Assembly (NCBI GenBank): GCA_006538405.1
Contig: BJKQ01000008.1
Coordinates: forward strand, 2,480,001 to 2,544,000
Reading direction: 5' to 3'
DNA: 64,000 nt
Origin: Hansfordia pulvinata
Lineage: Eukaryota > Ascomycota > Sordariomycetes > Xylariales
This document shows, piece after piece, positions 1 through 10,019 of the stretch. Position 1 is the first letter of the stretch; every line of letters starts with the position of its first letter. The notes under the pieces were generated by a model. The model did no database searches and was not told where the DNA came from. It worked only from the letters and a program-made list of their open reading frames with translations. Both the position numbers and the translations under genes were made by a program.

Positions 1-440
1 CAGACCTCGTCATACCGCGAGTACGAGCGCCTGGTAGCCTTTCCCGGCCAGCCGAGTGCGCTCATTGGCCGAGGCAGGCATGGCTTATGATTGACCAATG
101 GACTCTGGTGACGTCGAGCTTGACAACTTTGGAGACTGACTACATGTAGCTCAATGGGCCATTGTACTCGAGGGAAGTGCCTCGTGGCTCCGCATAGTGG
201 CTCCGCATAGGCACTGGCGAGCGGACAGATGCAGTAGAGGCTGGGGAAAAGGGGGATAATTTTTATAAAGGATCCAGTCATGTCATCTTTTTTCCTTTCA
301 TCACGCAGGCAACATCGCCAGACGAAGCTGGACTGGCGACTCATATATGGTGTATAGGCATATATATACCCAGGCGTGCCCCTCTTGAGAGGAGAGCACA
401 GCAAAAATCACGGCCACTCAGCCAAAAACCACCCGCCCAC
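1..440. other. Intergenic, left edge
   Basis: No coding region can be supported here. The stretch lies downstream of the minus-strand gene that ends at 441, so it probably holds its 3' untranslated region. An AT-rich patch (tatatatac) lies near 353-370, and a short direct repeat (gtggctccgcata) is present twice at about 183-210. Confidence 0.55.
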
Positions 441-1329
441 TCACGCCTTGACGTTGCGGACGGCGCTCGAGGTCAGCATGCGCACGTACCAGCGGTGCAG
501 GAACTCGATCTTGGGGGGCACGGGGTGGGCGGCGCCGGGGGCGAAGTCGCCGGCGCTGCTGTAGAGGGCCGACTTGAAGACGAACTCGGCCTGCTGGGCG
601 TCGCGGTCGATGCGCGCGCTCAGGGCGACCAGGCCGTCCGAGGCGCGAAGGCCGGGCTCCATGGGCGAGCCGCCGCACCGCACAAACACCTCGGACCCCG
701 TGTTCTCCACCACCTCGAAGTGGTTCGAGAAGCGCAGGCCCCGGCCGAACCGCGACGCCGCCAGGTCCTTGACCCGCCACAGGTTGTCCTCGGCGCCGGG
801 CGGGTTGTCGTACCGCTCCTGCAGCCGGCTCTGCGCGTAGAAACCTGGAGAGAGGTGGGGACAGAGAGAGAAAGTCAGTCAGTCAGTCGATCGTTCAGCC
901 ATTGGTGGTGGGACCAGAAGAAGATGATATAAAAGCAAGAGAGAGAGAGAGCGAGAGAGAGAGAGGGGCAGGAGGAGAAGGAGGAAGGGAGAGGATATCA
1001 ATTTTGCAAGAAGAAGAAGAAGAAAGGAACGACATACCCCACCGGCTCCAGACACCGCGGCAGAACTCGAGGGTCAGGGCCTCCTCGTCGTCGCGCAGCT
1101 CGGGGCGGATCTTGCTGAGGGGCACGCGCTTGGTGACGACGTCCTGCAGCGCGGGGTTGCCCTTGGGGTTGTACTTCTGGTAGGTGCGCGACTGGAACAG
1201 CGGGTCGTCCCGGGTCAGGTCGACGAGCGTCGTGGTGGCGGCCAGGTAGGCGGCGCCGACGCCGACGGACGTGATGCTGCCCGCGACGCCGGCGGCGCCC
1301 GCCAGCAGGGTCGATCGGATGAGGCCCAT
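441..1329 (-). CDS. Conserved fungal protein of unknown function, N-terminal hydrophobic segment
   Basis: Two exons on the minus strand, 1329-1038 and 844-441, encode about 231 residues. The 193-base intron has a GTATGT donor and a CTCTCTCCAG acceptor, and the phases match (one base plus two). The start at 1329 is the first ATG of the open frame. Residues 5-35 are rich in Ala, Gly and Val (AAGVAGSITSVGVGAAYLAA) and could be a membrane segment or part of a mitochondrial presequence. The rest is soluble and mixed in charge, with RYDNPPGAEDNLW just after the splice junction and HRWYVRML near the C-terminus. I do not recognise a catalytic motif. It resembles a small conserved ascomycete protein rather than a chance frame because codon quality holds on both sides of a good intron. 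The intron carries GA and AAG microsatellites. Confidence 0.7.
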
Positions 1330-3410
1330 GTTTGTGTTGGTCGGCTGGCTGGCTGGCTGGCGGGTATGTTGCCTGTCAATCGGACTATCCTTTTTCTTCT
1401 TCTTCTTCTAGAGTGTCGGGGAGGTGAATTGGGTCGCGGGGATGCTGCGGTGGTCTGCGAGCGTCGGAGGTCGTCGGGGGTTTGGTGGGAGCGATGGTGA
1501 GCAAGCGGGCGTTGGCGATAAGGGCAGCTACGTAACTGATCAGTGGATGGGATGGATGAGCTGTTACGAGTACGGTACCTGCTACGACTCATGTGGACAT
1601 GTATGCGCTGTATGGGGAGCTGTCCGACGGGGTACGCGGGGGCACTGGGGGTAATCACTCGTACTGGCGTCCGGAAATCGGGAAATTGGCCGGTGTTGGG
1701 TGTTGGACACCCTCGCACGAGCACGACACCCCCGGCGAAGCGGAGCGGAGCAGAAAAGAGAAGAGGCGCGGCCCCAGTTACTGCTTTGGCCCAGAACAGC
1801 TCGGCTTCACGATCCATCAATGGCTGCTGCAGCGTCTGCTCTCGCCGTCTTTTCTACGAGGACGGACCCGTCTTATCTGTACGGAGAATCGCACTGCGCG
1901 TGCCGACTCCATCTGAAGCGGGTGCAAACACATACGAGACGCGTTTATCCGTACCGCGCAGGCAGGCAGCTGGAGCAGTGGACTCCCATGTTCCACGTCC
2001 ATGGACCGCCCGCAGCTCTCCTTCATGAATGCTCGCGACGTCTATTCCACGCCATGGTGAATTGATTACGGGCGGGAAATGTTGTCGGCGGGCAGACCAG
2101 ACAAGACAAAAGAGTACGTAGTAGATTGCAGCACGTAGGTAGATAGATGTATGTGTGCCGCCGTAAAAACCCGCAGCACGCCGGGGACGGCGATGCAACG
2201 CCGCGAGAAAAGTTGAACGGCAGCACACACAGATCATTCTAGCACGCAAATATGACCGACAGCAAGTGGGCGAATCGAAATCGGTTGATTAATCGTGCAG
2301 AGGTTTTAAAAAGTGTAAAGAAGAAAGGAGAAACGAGGGAACCCGCCGCGGAATTTTCGGCCTTTTCTTTCTCGCGGCGGCGGCGGCGGCGGCGGCGAGG
2401 ACGGCGGCTGACAAGTTCCCCAGCACCGACTATACGTGTGAAGATACATCGTCTGTCCCAGCCACCCAGACCGCCTTCCAGTCACGGCCCGACCGATCCA
2501 CCCAACCAGCAAATTTGCCGATTCTGCTACTCGTACTTCTTCAGTTTTCCTTTCGGATTGCAAAGTCGTCGCGGCCTTCTCTCCTTTCCCTCATCACACA
2601 CAACCACCCACCCAAGCATCCGCATCGACACGACCACGCGTGCTCTGCCCCGCACCACGGCGCAGCTCTGCGTGTCCAGATGTACTGCAGTGCGCATTGA
2701 CGCGCAGCAGCGGCACTCCAGACACCTCCCGCAGGCGTCAGCATGACCAAGTGCCTCCAGGTAAGGTAATCAACAAACATACGCCATCAGTGACCAAGCC
2801 TGGGCCTGATCCAAATCTCTGTGACGTGTGTCGGTCGCCGTCGCTGCTCACGACGATGACGATGACGACGACATATTCTCTCGCCGCCTTCTCTCTCTCC
2901 AGCAAGACCTTGAGCAAAAGAACAAGACGAAAAAAGGAGCTGAAGCCGAGAAACCCCCACAATTTGCCTCCCTCTCGCGACTCTTCAATGCGCAAGAGGG
3001 CAACTTATCATTTATCGTTCGATGTGGGAGATTGAACCAACGGTCTAGACAACCAGTCCATTCCACCCTGCTGCCGTAGACTATAGTGCGGCAGCGGGAC
3101 TATTTCGGACAAACATCTCAACTCAGCAATCCGTGTGGGCTTTCTGCATTTCGTGAAACCTGATGCGCGTGAAGAAAGAAAAAGAAGTATGTACAAGAAT
3201 CTGCAACTGGTGCTGCTGCTGCTGCTACTGCTACTACTACCGCGTGGTACAGTCTGAAGCCATTCATAGAGAGAATCAAGGCACCGGCTCTGGGAAACCC
3301 GGCAACATCGACTGACTTGGGACTTCCCGGGGCCCTCAGCAACACTCCGAAGAAAGAACGGAGAGGAAAGATGAATGAAAGACGCGGGGGAGGGAAGGGG
3401 GAGGCAAATT
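1330..3410. other. Intergenic region with microsatellites
   Basis: No convincing gene. The part next to 1329 is the promoter side of the unknown-protein gene, with four GGCT units at about 1345-1362 and a TTC run at 1390-1410. Other low-complexity parts are a CGG run at about 2378-2399, an ACG/ATG run at 2850-2875 and a CTG/CTA run at 3210-3240. Several TACGAGTA-like words occur (1565, 2526). Open frames of 60-200 codons exist but are Arg/Pro/Ser-rich, lie in all frames and show no family resemblance. Confidence 0.5.
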
Positions 3411-4694
3411 TTACGGCGTGCCCGGCGACCCATCGTCGACGCCCGTGTCGAACGAGTCGTCCACGGCGTCGCCCTTGGCCTTGTCCAGGTTGCCCTGGAA
3501 CTGCTCGTCCTTGATGGCGATGGTCGCCGAGCCAAAGTCGTACGCGAACAGCGCGTCGCGCAGAGCCGAGGAGGAGGAGGAGCCTCCCCCTTCTCCGGCG
3601 TCGGCGTCGGGGAAGCCCTCGTACGACACGAGCGCGCCGTAGAACCACTGCCCGCTCGCGTTCTCGACGGCCTCGTCCGCCTCGGCGGCGAACCGGAAGT
3701 TGTGCGTGTTGATGCCGTCCTTGTGGTAGACCATCTTGGGGTGCGTGTCGCCGTCCCAGCGCACGTCGCCCGCCGCCTTGACCTCGTACTCGCCGTGCTG
3801 CGACGCCGCCACCGCCACCGCCGCCCCGTCCCGCGTCCACACCGCGATGTGCTCCCAGTCGTTGCGGTGCCCGCCCGCCCCGAAGAACGCCGTGTCCTTC
3901 TCGAAGTAGTAGTCGTACAGGTACACGCACCACCCGCCGTTGCACCGCGCGCGGGAGTAGACGTTCTGCGGCGCGAGGGAGAGGAGAGTTAGCTGGTCCC
4001 TGCTCTTACAACACAACAGAAAGAGAGAGAGTGTGGGATACGAGGGGTGTTTTATATTCCCTGCTTTGTGGGTGTGGATGGTAGCAGGCTACATTCATCT
4101 GCGCGGTCTGACGAGGGCTAGCCACCGTGACCATGAGTGTCGCTCGCGGCTCAGAATGTGACATACTGCTCTCCCAATGTCAGCAAAAGGCCCCAAGGAG
4201 AGGAAGGCAACAGACAGAAGAAGGGACTGGGAAATGTCGGCCGCGAAGTGAACGCACCATTGTTGCTCAGGTCTGCCGGGTCCCGGCAGCCGTCCGAGTC
4301 GCCCGAGCCCGGGTCCAGCCCCGGGTTGATCGTCCCGTCGGCCCCGATCGCCGGCGTGTTGTAGCACCCGTCCGTGTCAAAGTCCATGGCAGGTTGCCAT
4401 CTGGATCAGGTCAGTTCGTTGCACCTCCCACACAGTCAGAAAAGCCAGCCGCGCCCAAGGACCTAACTTAGGTAGAATAATGGTCCCCTTCCGTTCCCCC
4501 TGGTCCCCCCCCTTCATCGGTACTCACTTCTTGTCATCCACCATCGCCTTCTCCGGCAGCGCCGTCGGCGGGTCCCGTCTGCTCAGCAGCGGCAGCAGCG
4601 ACGGCAGGCCGGACGCGGGCTCCGGGCCGGCCGCCAGGAGCAGCAGGCTCGAGAGAACGGCCGCGACCGTCCCGTCACGGCAGTTGGCGCGCAT
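3411..4694 (-). CDS. NPP1/NLP (necrosis- and ethylene-inducing-like) secreted protein, reading frame interrupted at intron 2
   Basis: NLP proteins are secreted, and some are cytolytic to dicot plant membranes. Three exons are seen: 4694-4528, 4400-4258 and 3965-3411. Exon 1 gives a basic start followed by a Leu/Ala core, consistent with a signal peptide of about 25 residues. Exon 2 carries KWQPAMDFDTDGC and DLSNN; exon 3 starts NVYSRARC and carries the family heptapeptide as GHRNDWE, where most members have GHRHDWE. The Asp and Glu that bind the metal ion, and the first His, are present. Four Cys in the mature part fit the two-disulfide group. Intron 1 (127 bases) is in phase. At intron 2 the only usable donor (GTGCGT, exon end 4258) leaves the upstream exon one base out of phase with the NVYSR frame, so the gene is either a pseudogene or carries a one-base sequence error. 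C-terminal 40 residues are acidic. Whether an intact product would be toxic is unknown. Confidence 0.75.
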
Positions 4695-6916
4695 ATTCTT
4701 CTTCTTCTTCTTCTTCTTTCTTGATGGGAGGGGGCGGGGCGAAAGGCGCGAGTTTGGGTTCAGTCCCGTATTGTAACGACGCCCGGCACTCTTTTTCTTT
4801 CTTTATTTCTCTCCGAGTTTGTTCCTCTGCTTCTAGCACTTGGGAAGTGTTGAACAAAAAGCCAAGGTAGACGGGCGTTGCAGTGTCTGGCTGTTATACT
4901 CGTGTGCCCTGTGACGTCGTGCACACATACATGCAGCTACTTGATGATGGAGGCTGTGCTCCTGCGGCCCTTGCTCGGCTTGTTGCCGTCCCGGCCTGGA
5001 CACCCAGGAGGGGAAGGTTCTCCCATAGCAATCGCTACATCACCAGCTGCCTACGAGTACGCGTACATGTACCTCCTAATAAGGTCGGTCCCCGGTACCG
5101 CGTGCTTCTCTATACGAAATAACCGGCTGGGTCTGGCACGTCTCCGCGGTTGAGTGATCCCATTACCAGTTGGTCCTACGTGGGTGGCGTCAGCCCTCCC
5201 AATGGAGGGTGACGGTGAAGGGGGGGGGGGGGGGGGTGGTTTACTCGAAAGGCGATGACGATCCTCGGACGGAGATGCCATCTCAAAGGAGAATGCGGAA
5301 AAGCTTGGCCTGCCCACGGGGGTATGAGGCCGCCGAGTTGACACCGCACTTCCCCGACGAAGACAGGAGCACGACTCGCGCCGTCACCAGCAGGCCCCCC
5401 CGGGCCGGCGGCACGTGTGTGGGCTGTGATTGGCCCCGAGTAGCAGCGTCTACGGGACCTCCTCGAGAAGTCGAGCCGAGCTGCTGAAAGCCCTACTGCA
5501 TCAGAGGCTGGGCGGGCTGCTTACGAGTGCTGGCGGGCGCCAGGGATCGTGCACTCTTGGCAGCCAAAGTGAAACAGTCCAAGGGGGAAATGAGAGGAGG
5601 GGCGCGAGCTTATCAGCTTCACCAGCTGCCCGTGTCATCATCACGTACCCGTACCCGTACTGGGTGGCATCGACAGGAACCGAGTACATAGATGATACCG
5701 TCACTCGGAAACTCCGAAGAGTTACCTATGCTGCAAAGCGTCATAAGGGTGCTGGTGGTGACTGTGTCGCCCCAGGGGAAAAGAGCGGCAAGCTCCGTGG
5801 CTGCTCCTCCACAACCCGGTTCTTTTCGAGATAAGCATACCTCCAGGTAAGCTTGTCTGGCGCCACAGCCGAAGCCCCGAGACTGCGACCCCAGGAAAGG
5901 TAGTTGGAGCTTCTCTCCTTCCCCTTTCAAACGTGTACCTCCCGGGCATCCCGACCAGCACTCCACATACCGCCCGAGCTGATCGGGTTCAACAGGGCAT
6001 TCGAGTACGAGTAGGTATACATGTGCAGGCGTTGACGTGCGCAAATCCCACACGAAGCAATTTTCTGTGCCAGGAACGTCCGCTCTTCACCGGCCCGGCT
6101 CGCGTAAACACCACCACAGACGCTTTCAGGCTCGTTTAAGACACATCAGAACATGGGGCCTCACTCATAAGAGTACCTTCACCAGACCATCAGAGAATGC
6201 AATGAGTCCTGGTGCGTGTAAGCAGCCTGCTGCCGTCAACTGGATTACTAGTCAACTTGGATCGCAAGACACGACTGGAGCAACGGCCGGTGTCGACGCG
6301 GGTTAGTCGTTACAAAGGTTATTACAAAAACAATATTGAGACAGGATGAACAGAAGGGATGTATCCAATTTGGTAGCAATATTCAAAACAAAAACAAAAC
6401 AAAGTCGACTCTCTCGAGAGCGAACATGGTGGAAATTGCATGCACTTGGCATGGCACATGGCCTGGTTCAATCTGTACCTCTCCCCCTTTGGTCTGTCCT
6501 CCACACACGACCCGTCAGCCAAAGCTCTACGAGTAGGCCGGGCCGGGTCATGTCTTCCAGATAGGTGCTTGGCTCCGCGGAGCTGGTCCTCTCGGCTTGG
6601 TTCAGCCGGGGCAGCTGTCCTGGGCGGCATCCTGCTATCCTGGGCAAAGTCCATGGTTTCTTATGGTTCGTCTCTATTTTAGACCTGTTTCCGGAGAGCC
6701 TGGGTTCCTTGTGGGCTAGCTCTGCATCGAGTAGGGTGACTCGTGGCTGTGAGCTTCTGCCGAAGCCGCCGTGCTCTGTGAGCAGGGGCTGTGAAATATG
6801 CGCTTGCAATATGAGAAATCTATGCCATCCTATGTCCAAGGGTTGGCGTTGAACTGGGGTAGGGTTAGCAACACGACACGTCAACCACGTGCCAAGATAA
6901 AAACTCACTGGTTCAT
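4695..6916. other. Intergenic region with an 18-base G run
   Basis: No gene supported. A TTC run at about 4697-4722 lies just upstream of the NLP start. An unbroken run of about 18 G lies at 5220-5237. TACGAGTA-type words occur at 5056 and 6002. Open frames up to about 145 codons exist on both strands but overlap each other and lack any recognisable family pattern or intron context. Confidence 0.5.
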
Positions 6917-8725
6917 TCAGCCAGAAAGGCGACCGTGGGAGCGGCGGTGAGCATCCTTGGAGTGGCTCTTCCGGGTGTGGCGAAGCTTCTGGGAGATGCG
7001 ACCCATGGCTTCAAGGTGCTCCTGCGCAGCGGACAGCTGTTGAGCGTAGTCAAAAGCATCGGCCGCGCTGTACTCTTGAAGGTAAAGGTTGAGGGCCTGG
7101 TGGTGGGAGTTCCATTGCTCAAACATGGGTTGTTCCATGGCCTTGACGGCCGCCGCCTCGTCAATGGCTTGGGCAGCCTTGGAGGACTGCTTACGGCTGC
7201 TAGTGCTGTCAATGGACTCCTTGCCCTTGCGCTTGCGGCCCTTGACCGAGCTCGGCGCCGTCGGGGGAGACGCGCTGGGCAGGTTGAGAGAGCTTCCGTT
7301 GTCGTTGTGCACCCTTCTCATGTGGTCCTTAAGGTTCCACTGGCGGGGGAATCCATTGCCAGGCATGGCACGGTCGCAGCGCTCGTAGGTGCAGAGATAA
7401 GGCTTGTCACCGTGGCCGTGCATGGCGTGGGCCTCGCGCTCGTGGCGGAGAAGGCAAGCAGTGGAGGAGAAGCGCGCGTCTCCGCAAGAGTCAATCTTGC
7501 ATTTGTAGGGCTTGAGGTGGGAGTCGACGAATTTGCTGAGTTACAATGTTAGCAAGCCATTTTGGCCTGAGAGGTGGCTGGACTCACTCGTAGTTGCACT
7601 TAAGCTTCTCGGGCTTGTGGTTGCAGCCGGTGGTGCCCTCCCAGGGGCAGTGGAAAAGGCCGTCGGCCGACGGGCAGGCATTCTTGTACAAAGGGTCATC
7701 CCGGGCAGACTCTCCGTCACCGCTGGAGCGGCGCACGAAAGAGGGGGTAGAGAGAACAGGTCCTCACTAAGGGCAGTTCCATTGGCGACGTCAGGGGAGA
7801 TGAGTCCCAGCTGGTGGTCCAAGCTGGAAGAAGCGGCTACGTCAGATTTGCATTCCAGGCTGGATTCGTCGCACTCAACATACCTTGGAGAAACGCCGTT
7901 CATGACAGGCGAAGAGTCGTTAGTGTGTGCGGGCGAGGTAGCCATGGGCACAGACCAGGCAGAAGAAGCATCTTCGGGGATTCCAGGAGAAGAAATCCGG
8001 GATTCCACAGGGCTGTGGGACAGCCAAGAGCCGTTGGGAGAGTTCACAGCGAGAGGGTCGAAGGGCAGCTGCATCTGAGCAGGGTCGATGTGCTGCATGC
8101 CTGGGGCGAGCATGGTGGCAGAGTAAGGGTCCGCAGTCAGAGGCAGGCCCATGGAGAGCGACGGGTAGTACATCTGAGAAGAGGCGGACTGGGCATCCGA
8201 GTCCGGGAGAAGGTAGGCATCCATCTGGTTACCTGTCATGTCAATGTTTGACATTTGAGAACTTTGTGACACGGTAGACAACAGCCTCGGCCGGCTCTTG
8301 TGAGCAGCCTTGAGGACTCTGTGCTTCCGGCTTCCGGCGGAACTCTTGGAGCTGATGCGGCGCATCGGCTCAGAAACGGCAGGAGCCTGCTCGGTGGCAA
8401 TCCATTTGCTTGAAAGATCATCCATGGCATCGGGCTGATCCATTCCTTGTCCTCTGGGAGTAATGTGGCCATATGGGTAAAATTCATCATCTCCGGGGAA
8501 GTTCTGAGGTCCTTCTGTCGCTTCCCACACTGACCCGTGCAGGTCAGAGGGTTCTGTTTGAGAGTAAAGAAATGGTCCGCTGGAGGTCATCATGTTTCCA
8601 TGAGAGTACGAGCTGTAGTCACTGAGGTTGAGGTTAGTGTTCTGTGTCCAACTACTAGGCGAGTGGAGTTCATTGCGATGCGCGCCGTGGTACAAAAGAA
8701 ATGGTCGGCTGGTACAACTTTGTTC
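6917..8725 (-). CDS. C2H2 zinc-finger transcription regulator (three fingers), 5' end unresolved
   Basis: Three exons are well supported: 8725-7884, 7722-7588 and 7535-6917, giving 531 residues. Intron phases fit at both junctions: GTATGT donor at 7883 with a CTCCAG acceptor, then GTGAGT donor at 7587 with a GCTAAC branch and CTCAG acceptor. Residues 1-280 are Ser/Pro/Gln-rich and low in structure, typical of a regulator. Residues 305-332 form a first, atypical finger (HCPWEG, GCNHKPEKLKCNY, VDSH), 336-362 a second (YKCKIDSC, LLRHEREAH) and 372-402 a third (YLCTYERC, DHMRRVH). A basic stretch (KGRKRKGK) follows and may be a nuclear localisation signal. The left boundary given is a splice acceptor (GATACAG at 8726, preceded by GCTAAC), so coding exons further upstream are expected. 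The family is common in Sordariomycetes and Eurotiomycetes; I cannot assign a named gene. DNA binding is inferred from the fingers. Confidence 0.85.
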
Positions 8726-9933
8726 CTGTATCACCATCAAGGTTAGCAAGTCGAACGGCGGGATGTGTTGGTGTTGGTTGGGTGTACAGACCGAGCCGAC
8801 TGCCTCTAGACAACATGCCCATCCATGGCGGAGTAGGTGTGGTTGACAAGCAAGACGCCGTGTGTTCGTAGTGATTACTACATCCGTATGGGTCCAGGTT
8901 CGTGCGGTACTTCAGATCCATCAGGTCTGATAAACAAATGAGATCCAGTAGGTTCGTATTGTGTCGAATATGCATTGCAATCCGGCGAGAATGGTTCATG
9001 GTGTCAATCCCGGGCTTTGTGATGCGGGTGGCGGACGACGTGCGTTTTGTTGCTTGATCCTGCCGCGGAGGCAATGCGCTTCGACATGGTGTTGAGGTCT
9101 ACAAGAGAACAGAAAGGGCCGGGGCAATGTCATGTTTAGGCGTTCGATCCTTGGGTCGAATGATCCTCAAAAAGGTCCCGTGCGGCTGCACATGTCGTTG
9201 AAATCCAATGGGTCGAGAGAAGGGTCCAGAAAGCAAAAGGTGCAACACTGCGAGAATCTACGCATGCAAAAGCAGCGAAGCGTCGGTACCAAATGGCGAG
9301 AAGTCCTGGATAGCATGGGCCAAACACAGTGGAATGTGTGAAAGAATTCCTGGGTCGCATGGAAACAAAATCATTGTGGTCCATTTCAAAAGTGCATTCC
9401 TGGGTTGAGTTCCAATATTGGGTTTGTGTTCCGAGGTAGGGATCCATGGGTCTGTGTGTATCTCCTTGAGTCTTCCTGTGGCAAGAATGTGGCCTTGTTC
9501 ATCCGTGGGAAATGCTGCTGGTCTTGTCACAATTCAATCGCGGGCAATACTCACCGTTGAGACGAATCTCTGGGTTTGTTTTTCATTTTTAGTCCATCTG
9601 AGTGACGGTTTGCAAGCTGGCCGAAGCCAGCCGCTCGCTTCGAAGAGTCGAGCCTCAGAGAAAGCAGTCCTGGGTGTGGTCTGAAGAGAAAGTCCTGGGC
9701 TCCTTGTGTGGTTCCTTTGTCTGGGCTGGTTCCTTTCCTGACATTTGAGGCCTGTGGTCACGCGAGAAGAATTTGTCCATTGGGCAACGAAAACCAGGGC
9801 ACTTGCCGCGGCCTCGAGTGGCAGAAACAGAAAACAGATACATGGATTGGCTCGCAACATGATTTTCAAGAGCAACAGAAACAAGCCTCGACTGGATAGT
9901 CTCCGGCGTAGAATGGAAAGCAGTTCAATATAC
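8726..9933 (-). other. Upstream introns or leader of the C2H2 gene, with repeated CCTGGGT words
   Basis: This stretch should hold 5' introns and possibly small exons of the C2H2 gene. Good acceptors are seen on the minus strand (GTTTATCAG just before about 8930; CTCTTGTAG just before about 9094) and a GTGAGTATT donor near 9552, but I could not find a set of exons with matching phases. On the plus strand the word CCTGGGT or GGGT in a similar context recurs about ten times between 9148 and 9700. Confidence 0.4.
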
Positions 9934-10019
9934 CTCGCGGGAGTGTGGACATCGTCCATGTCTAGAGAGGAGCTGAAGTTGGACATGTTGTCCTGGCGAG
10001 CAGCTACCATAGCTGTCAT
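9934..10019 (-). CDS. Possible first coding exon of the C2H2 regulator
   Basis: From an ATG at 10019 a frame reads MTAMVAARQDNMSNFSSSLD and continues to a GTATAT donor after 9934, ending in phase 2. The composition (acidic, Ser-rich) fits the N-terminus of a fungal regulator and the direction matches. The phase does not join directly to the exon at 8725, so at least one intermediate exon would be needed. It could equally be an upstream reading frame in a long leader. Confidence 0.3.
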
